DNA of 64,000 nucleotides from positions 23,014,268-23,078,267 of the forward strand of contig NC_071355.1 of NCBI RefSeq assembly GCF_943734655.1. The letters run 5' to 3'. This DNA comes from Sabethes cyaneus. Taxonomy: Eukaryota; Arthropoda; Insecta; Diptera; Culicidae. Shown here in pieces: positions 1-10,839 of the stretch. The position numbers were made by a program, and so were the translations under genes. Under the pieces are notes generated by a model that had not been told where the DNA came from, ran no database searches, and was given only the letters and a program-made list of their open reading frames with translations. Positions within the stretch are counted from its first letter, which is position 1; the number at the start of each line of letters is the position of its first letter.

Positions 1-436
1 TTCAACCTCTCTAATTGCGAAAGATGAGATGCACCGGCTTAGGCTTAACTGCGGTCACTTGGGAAATGATCAGATTAATGATCTTAATTTTATGACCCTC
101 AGCTTCATGATTGAATAATAAGGAAGCCTTTCCCTAGTTTAATTTTGTGAAATGGTTACAATTATTATACGAATTCAAATACAACTGTCGGTATTTTATA
201 TAAACAATATATAATCAAAGGTTAAAAATCGTTAAAACGTTGGAAACCCACAAAAAAAGTACATTAAAATCCATTAACTGAAGTAACAATAGATCCTAGT
301 TGCGTTCATTAAAATCCACATCTTATATGAGAATACATTAAACAATTATACAACTTATGAACTCATGAAAACATAAATATGCCATCATAAATGCCATAAC
401 GTAAGAGAGCAACAGATCAAGGTTTAGTAAAAGTAA
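1..436. other. AT-rich stretch, no gene recognised
   Basis: No convincing coding sequence, RNA gene or repeat boundary is visible. If the minus-strand exon candidate at 437-620 is real, this stretch would be its 3' untranslated region. Confidence 0.4.
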
Positions 437-620
437 TCAATCATCTTCACCCCTTCCGATAACCGTAACCAGCTTAGCTGACACGAAATCGGATACTTCC
501 TGCATCTTCTCCGGTGAAAGGAGGTTTGAAACAATTTGTCCAACCAAACGACACTCACAAATTTCTTGTTTTTCCGGTGGTGACACCAAACCAACCGTCC
601 ATGTGCCATCATCCGGTACA
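437..620 (-). CDS. Possible C-terminal coding exon of an unrecognised gene
   Basis: I do not recognise this gene. The minus-strand frame ends with an acidic tail (…GRGEDD, stop at 437-439) and has a plausible coding composition, including LLSPEKMQEVSDF and SAKLVTVIG, with codon use typical of insect genes (many CTG, GTG and GAG codons). The frame stays open to 736, but the true exon start is not clear. A strong donor-like GTAAGT on the same strand near 885 follows a short open stretch ending in MKLLLS, which could be an upstream exon. However, joining it to the obvious acceptors (near 635 or 705) gives in-frame stops, so I cannot build a consistent model. It could also be a chance open frame. 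Confidence 0.25.
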
Positions 621-989
621 ACAGACCGGCGGCGTGCGAAACGACAGCGGAAATTTAGCAAAACATACCTTAAACAAATTACCGGCGATTGCGCAAAAAC
701 CATTGCACTGCCAACATCAGAGCCAACATGTTTCATGTTTCGAAGTTCAATTCAATTCAAGCATGCACACTCCATCAGGCAGACTCAGACAGACGGTAGG
801 TACTTCGGGGGTACTTCCACAAATCAAGGGGCTTTCAAAATGAGATAACTCAGAGGAAAAATAACCGAAGATCGAGAGACACTTACATGACAGTAGGAGT
901 TTCATAATTTCCGCACGATCTGGGCTATACAACTGCGACTGCTGCTGCTGCTGGTTTCTTTTTCTGTCGTGTTGATTGATTCGACACAC

Positions 990-2085
990 TTAACTTTACT
1001 TTTCTCCACTATTTTCAAAAAAAAACCTTCAAAGCAAGGCTTTATTTTTCAGGAAAATCCAACACAAAAGTTCACTTCCACTGTTCACTGCTTCAGCCTG
1101 TCTTCTGTTTTATTATTTTTTTTTTTTGCTGAATCAATCCTGCCGTACTGTGGCTGCTGCAGATGCCATGGCCGGGAAGGAATGTCCAACGGTCACCGCG
1201 GATGGATTCTTGAACGGACCTTCAAGATCAATGTTAACCGAACGAGGTTACACAACAGAATGTTACCTAATGGCAAAACGGTTTCTGGTTTTATACTTCG
1301 GGGGGCTGTCCGGATTCCCGAAGGTGCGGACGTACGTCCGCGCTTCAGGTGTGCTTCTCTGTGCTGCTGAGCCAGTTAGCAACCAGCGTGCGGGGAACAA
1401 GCAAGTTGAACCACTACGAGGGCCAACGACGGACTGAGCAAACTGACTGAGCTTCTTCGCGCTTGGAGGCTGAACCTACCTGAGCCAAACCAAACCGGAG
1501 CGCTCAGAGAGGGGGTTCTCGTGGGGGGATACGGCACGCCGGTGCGCCAACAACGGGTGGGTGGCAATGGCAGGGAAGATGTACGCGCATTGCTTTTTTC
1601 TTTTCGAAGGCCGCGGTAGTACTTCTGCAAAAAGAGAGAGAAAGAAGCAAGTGCGAAGTTTTGATCGAATTTTGAGCAAGGGAGAATGGATCAATTTGCG
1701 ATAGGGTTTGTTACCTGCCGGTAGGTTGTTTTGGAACTGAAAGCTTTCTATACAGCATTCGCACGAAATCAGATCTGTCGGAATTTAAAATGTGCTCCGA
1801 TTTGGTTCCTATGTATTTGTTCTGTTTTAGAAAATTATTGACCTTTTATTTATTTAACGTCATTCAACTGTTTTGGAAAATTCGACAGAACCCATTTCCA
1901 ATCAAATGAAAGATATTTCGCTAAACTTTTTAGATCAAACATTGAGTTGGAGAGTTGGAGTTCTTTTCAAAAAATGTTAAAACATTGAAAACATTTGTTT
2001 TTCTTTTGTTTTTCACGTTATACAGACACCACTTTTTATATATTTTGAAATGCTTAATTGTTTTGGAGATATAGTTGTTTAAAGA
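990..2085. other. Intergenic, no gene recognised
   Basis: The part around 1130-1650 is richer in G+C than its surroundings and holds several short open frames on both strands, none with recognisable motifs. 1700-2085 is AT-rich. A promoter or 5' untranslated region for the minus-strand candidate at 437-620 could lie here, but no TATA box or clear initiator decides it. Confidence 0.3.
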
Positions 2086-2640
2086 AATTGAGATTCCCTT
2101 CTTTCCTTTTCATTTTTACTTTTTCTGCCCACTGTTTCTTCTATCTCTATTCTACTTTATTTCTTTTCCTATCCCGTTTTTCGCCCTTTTCCTTAGACTT
2201 AAACTCCATCTGCTCCGGTTTTCGTCTCTCTTTTTGCGTTTTTCTCAGTTTTCAGGTCCGTTTCAGCTCTTTTTCTGACTCGTTCTTTGTCATTTTTTAC
2301 CCCTTTTCAGCTTCTTTTCTTTTCTTTCGACTTTTTTTACGTTTAACTCCTTTTTACCCCGTTTTTCGTTCGTCTGTACTGTTTTCCCTCTTATTAGGTT
2401 CTGTGTTATCCCGTTATTTCCGTTGTATGTTCTATTTTTATTTATTTTCTATCCCGTTTATCATCTTTTTCTGTTCTGGTCCCGTTTTTTCTCCTTTTTT
2501 GCTACGGTTTTTCTCGTTTTCCGTCCAGTTTAACCAAATTTTCTTTCTCGTTTTTTAGGGCTCTTTCTTATTTTCTTTCATTTTTCTTCTATTTTTCTAT
2601 GTTTTCGTTTTTTTCCTTTTCCACTTTTTTCTCCTTTTAT
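2086..2640. repeat. Polypyrimidine low-complexity tract
   Basis: About 550 bp of almost continuous C/T on the plus strand, with a loose recurring unit resembling TCCCGTTTTTC. Open frames here rich in Phe, Leu and Ser are composition artefacts. The same sequence style recurs at 10840-11545 and, as its complement, at 9690-10800. It directly abuts the minus-strand Helitron-like fragment, so it may be part of that element or its neighbour. Confidence 0.75.
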
Positions 2641-2772
2641 GTTTTGTTTTCCTTCCGATGTTGTCATGCTTTTTCTTTCTAGCTTCCTAAAACCCCCACA
2701 TGCCAAACTTAATTACATTTGCTTGATTAGTTCTCGAGTTATAAGGAAATGTATATTTCTTTTGTATGGGAG

Positions 2773-2995
2773 TCTACTGTACGCGACCGCCTACTTAGCT
2801 TCGAGGTACGATGCTAGTCTAACAAGCCAGCCGTCGCATGTTCGAATCTCGGCTAGACGGTGCTTGCTTGATAGAGTCAGTAGGATCGTTACACTGGCCC
2901 CGTAATTTTCCTGTACTCTAAACAGCCGGCTGCGAAGTCTGTCGATAAAGAAGGGTAATGTCTAATGACGGTTTAAGCCCACGACTTTGCTTTGC
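2773..2995 (+). mobile_element. tRNA-derived SINE, copy A
   Basis: A 223-bp insertion flanked by perfect 11-bp direct repeats TTGTATGGGAG (2762-2772 and 2996-3006), a target-site duplication of the interrupted Helitron unit. The tRNA-like head carries a GTTCGAATCTC box B near 2840. The 3' end is a short TTTGC repeat instead of poly(A). Related copies lie at about 39235-39440 and 53519-53735. LINE-mobilised SINEs of this kind are well known in mosquitoes; the specific family name is not asserted. Confidence 0.75.
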
Positions 2996-3095
2996 TTGTA
3001 TGGGAGCCCCTGCTCCTAAATAGGGAAGTGGTCCTAATTCATCACAGGAAAAAAAATTTGCCTCCAGAAACCCCCACATACCAAATTTGGTTCTG

Positions 3096-4652
3096 GCTGA
3101 AACGGGGCCACTACTGACACGAGGTCTTCAAAAATTGGAACATTTGCGCTTAATTGGTTGAAAATGATAAAAATATAAGAATTGCACTTTTGATACCTCG
3201 AAATAGTGGACCTCTCGTTCGTCAAGGGGACTAACAGGTTCAAAAAAAGTTGAATTTTGAGCAAACCTTGAGATCTATATCTTGTGATATTTCATAAATT
3301 TGACATGAAATAACGAACAAATGGCCCGGTTCTGTAAAGAAAAAGAACAGGGCTTTCAAATGGAGTAAAAAAAAATTTTGGCCGCCATCTTGGATTTGGT
3401 CGCCATATTGCATTTAATCAAAAAATCGCCATTTTCACCATGAGCCCCCAACCGATTTTCATTTTAAGACCACCATTGGTAACCTGAAGAAAAATGCTAC
3501 AAGAAACATTCATAAATAATACAACCAGTTATTTGTAGCAAGGTTCACATTTTTCATATAAATTATGTTGTATTTCCAAAATTTGCTATGAAACAAACTA
3601 CAGACGACACGGTTCTGTAAAGAGGCGAGATAGGGTTTATGAACGAAGTGAAAAAAAATCAACGGTCATCTTGGATTTAGCCGCCATGTTGGATTTTATC
3701 AAAAAATTTTCGTTTTCGCCATGATCCCCTCAACCGATTTTAATTTTAAGACCACTAGTGAAAAGCTGATAAAAAATGCTACAAGTAACATTCCTCAAAT
3801 TACATGTGTAGTGGCATTAAATAAACGAAACAATTAATTATCTGTATGAGTGGTTAACAACTCTCATATAATGGAATATCTTGCTACAGAAAATTAATTG
3901 TTTTATTTAGTTAATGCCATTGCACACCTTATTTAATGAATGTTTCTTATAGCAATATTTCTCAGCTTTCCGATGGTGGTCTTAAAATCGGTTCAGGGGA
4001 TCATGGCGAAAACGGCGATTTTTTGATAAAATCCAACATGGCGGCCAAATCCAAGATGGCCGCCAATTTTTTTTCCACTTTGTTTATAAGCCCTATCTCT
4101 CCTCTTTACATTATCGTGACGTTTGTAGTTTGATTCATAGCAAATTTTGGAAATACAACAATATTTACATGAAAATTGTGAACCTTGCTACAAATAACTG
4201 ATTTTTTTGATTCAGTTAATGACATTGCACACCTGATTTCATAAATGTTTCTTGTAGCATTTTTTCTCAGCTTTCCAATGGTGGTGTTAAAATCGGTTGG
4301 GAAGCTCATGGTGAAAACGGCGATTTTTTGATAAATTCCAATATGGGAGCGAAATCCAGGATGGCCGCCAACAAATTTTTTACTCCATTTGGAAGCCCTG
4401 TTCATCTTCTTTACAGAACCGGACCATTTGTTAGTTGTTTCATGGCAAATTTATGAAATATCACAAGATATAGATCTCAAGGTTTGCTCAAAATTCAACT
4501 TTTTTTGCACCTGTTAGACCCCTTGGCGCACGAGGGTTCCACTATTTCGAAGTATCAAAAGTGCAATTCTTATTTTTTAACCATTTTCAACCAATTAAGC
4601 GCAAAAGTTCTAATATTTGAAGACCTCGTGTCAGTAGTGGCCCCGTTTCAGC
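3096..4652. mobile_element. Foldback element, long imperfect inverted repeat
   Basis: Two arms of roughly 770 bp read as reverse complements around a centre near 3870: GCTGAAACGGGGCCACTACT at 3096 pairs with the complement ending at 4652, and further matches continue inward (tracts of CGAGGTCTTCAAA, GATATAGATCTCAAGG, GGCCGCCATCTTGGA). It interrupts a Helitron unit, since the flanking ACCAAATTTGG and GAGAATTAC sequences belong to that unit. There is no coding capacity. A transcript across it would form a very long double-stranded RNA. Confidence 0.8.
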
Positions 4653-5084
4653 GAGAATTACTTATATGAGGAAATTTATATTTAATTTGTATTGAAGCCC
4701 CCTCCCTTCCTAAAGGGGAGAGGGCTGACAATTCGCAATACAAAAAATTCCTGCTTCCTAAAACTCTCACATGCCAAATTTGGTTCCACTTGTTTGATTA
4801 GTTCTTTAGTTATGCAGAAATTTGTGTTTCCCCTCTAAGGGGGGAAGAGTCTCTAACTATCATAAGAACCTTCCCTGGCCCCAAAGCTCCTGCATGCAAA
4901 TTTAGTAGTTTCCGAGTTTATAAGGAACATACGGACAGACAGACAGAAATGCATTTTCAAAGGTATAGATTTGTAACTCTCCAAGCACTTTAGTAATTGT
5001 TTATTTATTTATATTTGAGACCAAGATAAGACCATCGACTTGGATCTTTACCTAGTAGTAGTACATATGTGCTTTTAAACACGC

Positions 5085-6022
5085 CGCGAGTTGCCGCGAG
5101 CTACGCGCGGCTACTGGATAAAGCTCCGCCTTTCTCTGTGGAGCCCCAGCTCCCTTCAACCCTCAAAGACGCATAGAGCACGATACGCTCGGACGTTAAG
5201 ATTAACCTAGGAGTGCCTACAAACGATTACAGCGTATCAGTTCCCCAACTCGAAAAGATCCGGCGAGATATTGGTCAACTGAAGAATAATAGAGCCGCTG
5301 GCAGTGACTGACTGCTTACAGAATTCTACAAGAATAACAAAGAACCACTAGCAACGATATTTCACTGAATAATTTCACGGATGTCAAGGAGAAGCTACCG
5401 GAGGAATAGATGGAAGGTGTGTTTTGTCCCGTCAATAAAGGAGGAAGTGGCTCAATTACTGTAATTACTGCGATATCACGCTGGTCAACGCGGTCTACAA
5501 CATGCTCTCCCAGGTCTTATTACGTTATCTATCCCCAATAGCAAGAGAATTCGTAGCGGTACCAGTACCAAGTGGACGATATGGAGATCCGTACTACTAC
5601 GGATCCAATTTTCACTTTCCTGAAAATCCTCCAAAAATGTACAACGTACAACTAGGAGTACAACGTACCCACGCATCATATTTTTGTGGATTTCAGAGCA
5701 GCATACGATGCAGTCGAGCCCAAACAGCTATGGTCGATAATGCACGAGAACGGTTTTCTGGATCAGTTTGTCAGTCCGCGACTGACCAAAGTTACTCAGA
5801 AGCGAGTGATGTCTTACGTGCGTCTTTCGGGGGCACTCTCGAGTTCTTTCGAATTGCGGCAAGGCGATGGACTATCCTGTACGTTATTCAACATCACTTG
5901 CAGATCTTCAGCAAGAGTAAACAACTCCTACTAACCATCGCAGACGACCTCGACATCATTCCTCGGGAAACCTTGGGACGGCGCACAGTGGTCCCATTGG
6001 TATCAGAACACGCGTTTTTTTA
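5085..6022 (+). pseudogene. RTE-clade retrotransposon relic, reverse transcriptase part
   Basis: Frame-hopping similarity to the RTE polymerase: IRRDIGQLKNNRAAGSD near 5255, NAVYNMLSQVLLRYLSPIA near 5490, then IFVDFRAAYDAVEPKQLW (about 5675-5730) and LRQGDGLSCTLFNI (about 5855-5900). These correspond to the template-grip, palm (F-D motif A) and QGDGLSCLLF regions. Several frameshifts and stops separate them, and the YADD/FADD motif C is missing, so the copy is dead. The 3' boundary with AT-rich sequence after about 5980 is approximate. Confidence 0.75.
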
Positions 6023-6770
6023 ATTGCGCCGAAATGGTTGATTATACTGGTTAAGTATGTTCAGAGAAATTTCTCAGCGTTAAAAGATCTTTCATATGGC
6101 ATGAACGATTATTTGATTAATCCCCCTAAAAGTAAGATAAAAAATTTAATTTTCGAACAGTAAGAGATACAGCAAAACAAAGTTCTACAAAATTTTTGAA
6201 ATGATTATTATGAAAAACTTTGCCAAAGAAAGTAACCTTCTAGCTATTATAGTTTTTGAGATGAAGGACAATTTTTGTGGAGACTACGAAAATCAATTTT
6301 TTGACCACAGTTCTTTCTACAGTATTTATACCCATTTGACATGTTCGGCAAAGATTTTCTAACAGTCAAATAACATACTTTTGTAGAATATAGTAACTTG
6401 CTATCGTCAATATTTGCGGAGAAAATTAAAGTTTTCGTTTAAAAATTAACCAATTTTCAACAGCATTAACTCCCAAACATGCAAATATGTTCAAGCCATT
6501 TATTGGCCATGTGAAAGAACAAGAAAAATACTACAAAATCCAAAACAAATTAGCTTGACCCTGGCTATCCCTCTACCAAAACACTCGCATTGAAAATTAT
6601 TACTCGGTTGAATTTAATATGGCGTAGTGTAAAAACCGTGTTATCCCGATCAAGTAAGTGTGCAAAATAAATAATGAAAATGTGTAATCCAAGCAGCATG
6701 GATTATTTGTAGAGATTCAGAAAAAGATTTGCAAAATTTGTTTTCGAATGAAATTTGATTTGATTTGACA
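6023..6770. other. AT-rich sequence, no gene recognised
   Basis: No coding frames or clear repeat termini. It has a style similar to 21130-21720 (runs like TTTGTAGAA and CTTTGCCAAAGAAA), suggesting an old non-coding repeat family, but I could not align ends. Confidence 0.3.
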
Positions 6771-6774
6771 GTGA

Positions 6775-7035
6775 CTATTGGCTGCGTTGAACGGGAAGTG
6801 GTTGATGAATTCGTATATTTGGGATATCTGGTCACCGTATTCAAGCTGGAAGTCCAGCCCACTTTTACCTCCGCAAGACGCTTCGATCAAGGAGATAACT
6901 CTAGAGCTCGTCCAGGTTGAACCCGACTTGCGTGTGTCGAGACGCTTAAGGAATTGGCGACGAGTAGCCTGAATATAGTGGAGAGGAATTCTTGATATGG
7001 CAAGAGCCACTCCGGCTCTATGCTGCTAGAGATAC
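6775..7035 (+). pseudogene. RTE retrotransposon 3' relic
   Basis: Contains VEREVVDEFVYLGYLVT near 6783-6835, the conserved stretch after the RTE reverse transcriptase palm, and then the 3' terminal RNWRRVA motif near 6950 with the middle missing. Downstream GCTCTATGCTGCT resembles the tail at 22150. Ends about 65 bp before the mariner element. Confidence 0.65.
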
Positions 7036-7302
7036 GTAAAAATTCGCTGTATTAGAGTAATCGTACGGACGTAACGGAGTATCGTAAGAAGGCGAATCTA
7101 CAGGGTGTTCAATAAGTTCGAATACAATTTAAAATTGTGTTTAAAAAATGAAAATACAAGATATGCTGTTCTGAGTACATTTTTATTGAAGCAGTGTTTA
7201 TTAAGAACCTTTACAATATATTTGGTGGAAGCACCAGAGCGGAGAGTTACCTTTATTTAAGATGGATGGTACTCTCCGTTTTGTTTCAAAATTTAGCGTA
7301 TT

Positions 7303-7905
7303 TTAAGTGTCTCGGCGCCGCTGTAATCTATAGTCTCTGTAGGACCGGTGCGCCGTCCTGTTGAAAGACGTAATCATCTTTCCCGTAGAGGTCACGAAGT
7401 GCCGGGGCCACAACCTTCTCCAGAACCTCGGTCTTATAGTACGCGGCGTTGATTTTAACGTTTTTCTCGATAAACACCAGTGGAAGCTTCCCACAGATAC
7501 GGTCCCCCAAACCGTCACCGACACATCGCTCTGGAACCGCGGGATGTTTATGTGGGATGGGGGGATGCTGGCCAACGTCGGCGTCCACAGCCGATCATTT
7601 TGGACATTGTGCGGCTGTTGCAAGATGAAGAGTTTCTCATCAGAAAACACGAACTTCTGACCAGCGAGCCGCGAAAGTACCAGTTTTGCTCTGTCCAGCC
7701 TCTTCTTCGTTGTAGCCTCCGTTACCCCGTGCATCTTGCGTTTCTTGTACGGCTTGCATCCCAGGTCCTTCGCCATGATGGTGTGGGCAGTCCCGATCGA
7801 CACATCCAGGTCAACAGCGGTCTTCCGGATCGAGCGGTTCATTTTTCGACGTACCCGCTTCCTCACCACCATGATGGCTGCTGGCGTCCTTGTAACCGAT
7901 CGTTA
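7303..7905 (-). pseudogene. Tc1/mariner transposase, second HTH and catalytic part
   Basis: Starts with SVTRTPAAIMVVRKRVRRK, then RSIRKTAVDLDVSIGTAHTI (second helix-turn-helix), GCKPYKKRKMHG, and the first catalytic motif VFSDEKLF. A frameshift near 7495 moves the frame before GKLPLVFIEKNVKINAAYYK; it then reaches the second catalytic Asp in VFQQDGAP. The sequence then breaks off: the region that should hold the third acidic residue and the SPDLNP motif is deleted. The protein is therefore inactive for three independent reasons: insertion, frameshift and deletion. Confidence 0.85.
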
Positions 7906-8889
7906 CAGTATGAATTAATAATTTTTTAAATTTGTTATGCATGATTATGATAAACGCCCACCTATTTTGAATCCTGTACTAAACGCTCAACACAGTTCAA
8001 ACACACTCCACAACACCGATGGGCTAATGGGTAACGGTACAAAATACAATGCGGTCGACAAACCGCCAAATCAAGTGAAAAGAACCTTTGGGCCGTTCTC
8101 AAGAATGTGCCAACGGCCATTTCGAATCAGGCGAGCGAGTGCTTCAGTAGTGCGAAAAGTAAAAATTTGAATTAGTGCCAAAGTGCCAAATTTAACGGTT
8201 TATAAAAAGATTTCAAACCGAGACAGTCATTCAGGTAACAAAAAGGGAGAAATAACTTATATAAGCCCGAAGATTACACTAAAAGGGTAAATTTCCCACC
8301 CACGTATAGGACCTTTTAAGTATACCTTGGTATACTTTTCCTTGATACCGTTTATTGCGATTGGCGATCGCATTCCCGGGAGCTTGCGAGCAACCGAAGG
8401 CACTCTGCACTCGCTTCGGCCTAGGTAACCTGCCGGTTACCTACGTCTAACCGTAAAAGTCCAGCGATTGGTCCTCTGATCTTCCGTATCATAATCGTCA
8501 AGGAGGACATCAACCCTCGGGCTTCAGCCCTAATCACTAAGGAGGATTCCCTTCTCGGTCTGGCAGAAGGCGGTCTCGTCCGTCGCCAACCGATCCCAGT
8601 CAACGAAGGAAGCGCCTGAAAGGAGAACTTACCTGGAACGCCTTTCCAGGTCGCCCATTCGTCGCCGCCATTCCATCGTCGACGCCATTTTGCCAGCCGG
8701 CCTTGGAGACGCCCGATAGCTGCAGCGGAGATCAGCGGGCGCTCGCCGGTCATACATAACCACCACCGTCAACCCGCAGAAGAAAGCAGTGAGTAGCGAA
8801 GTACCGTGAACCACCCCATCAACACACTACACGTTACAATAAAAACACATTCCTACAAAGAAGTTGGCCGTTTTAGTGTTAAAATTTGT
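7903..8889 (+). mobile_element. ~1 kb insertion in the mariner transposase, LTR-like
   Basis: This block splits the transposase linker and is bounded by a short ATCG repeat (7899-7902 and 8890-8893). It has a TATAAAAA box at 8201 and an AATAAA signal at 8838, the order expected of a solo LTR (promoter then poly(A) signal). Against that, the apparent ends are not TG…CA. It is non-coding apart from chance frames (8421-8814). The class is left open. Confidence 0.4.
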
Positions 8890-9115
8890 ATCGCGAAATC
8901 CCTCCAGTTTGCCCAGTAGCGCGCCGACCTTGCGACGAAGTCCGGGTCTCGTGCTGCTGAAGTTTGTCGGGGTAGCAGCTCACTTGGGAGTTGTTACATC
9001 CTCGCCGAACGCGGTCGCTCGGAGATATGTCACCGTGTCGCTCACCTCTCGCAAACAACTCTACTACGACGTTGCGGTATTCCTTCATCGTAAACAAATA
9101 ACAAATGTCACCAAG
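8890..9115 (-). pseudogene. Tc1/mariner transposase, N-terminal (helix-turn-helix) part
   Basis: The minus-strand frame opens with MKEYRNVVVELFARGERHGDI, which has the form of the first helix-turn-helix of Tc1/mariner transposases, then drifts through frameshifts into TSSQGRRATGQTGG, resembling the usual linker before the second DNA-binding half. The frame stops at the insertion boundary near 8890 and resumes at 7905. Confidence 0.55.
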
Positions 9116-9245
9116 TCGACACCTTGCGCGTCGGTTAGCCTATATATAAGGCCAAAGCTGACAGCAATAACCATACACAGAATGCACATGATATGTACTT
9201 ACATAGCGATGAAAAGTTGTATTCGAACTGGTTGAACACCCTGTA

Positions 9246-9690
9246 CCCAAGCAACACAGCTTGTTATCGAATAGTATAATATTACATATATCAGAACTTC
9301 TCTATTACCTGAAAAGCGCAAAAAACTTAAGTCTAGTGAAACAAGAATTGAAAGAAGTATGTATCAGGTTATTTCATACCAATTTAAAACGTTATTATAG
9401 CATAAGCTACAACTTGTTCTTCCAGTAGTTTAAATTTAGTAATGGTGACGTAATAAAAACTTCGTGTTGACATGTTGACAAAACAAACATTATACATTAG
9501 ATATGAGCTGTCAAATAAATTCATGTTATCCCAAAACATCTCAAAACCTTAATAATAACGACATATGTTTTCAAAGTACGTTTATAGTACGCTTAAGCGA
9601 CTAATTTCCACGAATATTATTTTCTAACTTGTTTTGTGTGTTACTTGGGTATTATAACTAATCTCAAAAATACCGGCCGATTAGGTTGAA
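9246..9690. other. AT-rich sequence, no gene recognised
   Basis: No coding frames or repeat ends are visible between the mariner element and the polypurine tract. Confidence 0.4.
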
Positions 9691-10800
9691 AATTCCCGCA
9701 TCAGGAAAATGGTGACAAAATGAGATAAATAGAAGAAATAAAGAACAACAGCGAAAACACGAGAGAGAAAAATAGGAAAAACAAGAGAGAACAGAACAGC
9801 GGAACAGAAAAGAAAAGGAACCAACAAAGAGGAGAAAAAAACGGGACAAAAAATGAGTAAATACGGGAGCAAGATAATGAAGAAACGAGAACAGAAAATG
9901 GAGAAAAAATGAAATCGGAAGACAGAACGTTATAATAATACAGGATATAATAAGAGGAAGAAAGACAGAAAAAGAAAAGAGTAGAAACGGGACAGAAAAT
10001 GTCAAAAACGAAACAGGAAAAGAGAGGAAAGGACAAATAACCGGGAACAGAAAAAGGAGAGAAAAGGAATCGGGAAAGAGAAAACAGCGAAAAAAAGGAA
10101 AAACGATAGAAAAAAAGAAGGAAAATGTGACAAGAAAGTTACATTAAGACAATAAGAAACTAAACAGGAAACAACAGAGGAAACGAAGAAAATGGGAAAA
10201 TGAGGACAAATGGGATATAAAAGGAGAAAGATGGGGCAAAAACCGGAAAATGAAACAGAGAAATAAATGAAAAACGGCACAAAAGTAAAATGGAAAAGAA
10301 AAAGAAGAACGGGAGATAAAAAAAGAAAACCGCTTAGGAAAGGGAAATGTGAACCAAAAATAGAATGAACGTCACAGAGAAGAGTAGGAATAACGGAACA
10401 GACGAATACGGAAAACAAGAATGAAAGGAGATAAAACGAATTAGGAAAAAACAAAAAACTGAAAAAGAAAAAAAAGGAAAAAGAGAATAAAAATGTTGGA
10501 ATACGAGAAAGAGAATACGGGAAAATAACGAAAAACGAGTGAAAGTTTGGACTGAAAATATGATAAAATGAGACAGGAAACGAAGAAAAATGGAACTATG
10601 AAACTATGAAACATGAAATGCGACACACACAAAAAAGAAAACGAAAATCAGAGGAAATCAGAGGAAGGAAAATGAGAGCAAAAATCAACAAATAACAGAA
10701 GACGGAGATGAAACGGAACAAACAGCTGAAACCCCGGACTGGAAAATAAGAAAAACAAAACAGAAACGAGGTAAAATGTGCGCGAAATCCAAATTTTAAA
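9690..10800. repeat. Polypurine tract (plus strand A/G)
   Basis: About 1.1 kb of plus-strand sequence that is overwhelmingly A and G, with loose units like GAAAACGGGACAGAAAA. Minus-strand open frames here are Phe/Leu/Ser-rich artefacts. It is followed after ~40 bp by a polypyrimidine tract of the same character on the same strand, giving an inverted arrangement. Confidence 0.8.
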
Positions 10801-10839
10801 TTTTGATGTAAAACTTCTAGGTGAAATTAGGCCAAATGC

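Larger units (their letters stand above)
2680..4969 (-). mobile_element. Helitron-like fragment with internal repeat units, split by two insertions
   Basis: Read on the minus strand, it starts at 4969 with TCTATACC followed by tandem CTGT units and a GTTCCTTATA motif, matching the 5' end of the complete Helitron-like element at 46981-48026; the preceding base is A, as expected for Helitrons. Downstream come about three tandem copies of a ~110 bp unit (GTTTTAGGAAG, CCCATACAAAT, AACTCGAGAACTAATCAAGC, ACCAAATTTGG) at about 4850-4700, 4690-4650 with 3095-3010, and 2770-2690. The units are interrupted by a SINE (2773-2995) and a foldback element (3096-4652). No Rep/helicase coding is visible. The 3' CTAG end is not identified, so the left boundary is approximate. 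Confidence 0.6.
7101..9243 (-). mobile_element. Tc1/mariner-type DNA transposon, defective
   Basis: Terminal inverted repeats of about 27 bp begin CAGGGTGTTCAA at both ends (7101 inward; complement ending 9243), with two mismatches, and both ends are flanked by TA (7099-7100, 9244-9245), the target duplicated by this superfamily. The transposase is on the minus strand in two parts (about 9115-8890 and 7905-7303) separated by a ~1 kb insertion. The element cannot encode an active enzyme. Confidence 0.85.

Noticed and set aside
514..848. Plus-strand frames opposite the 437-736 minus frame
   Set aside because: No motif, and the minus frame is the more coding-like of the two.
2058..2905. Long Phe/Leu/Ser-rich plus-strand open frames
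   Set aside because: They arise from a polypyrimidine tract; no domain, start context or splice support.
8421..8814. Arg-rich minus-strand frames in the mariner insertion
   Set aside because: No homology motif; the block looks like an LTR, with TATA and AATAAA, rather than coding sequence.
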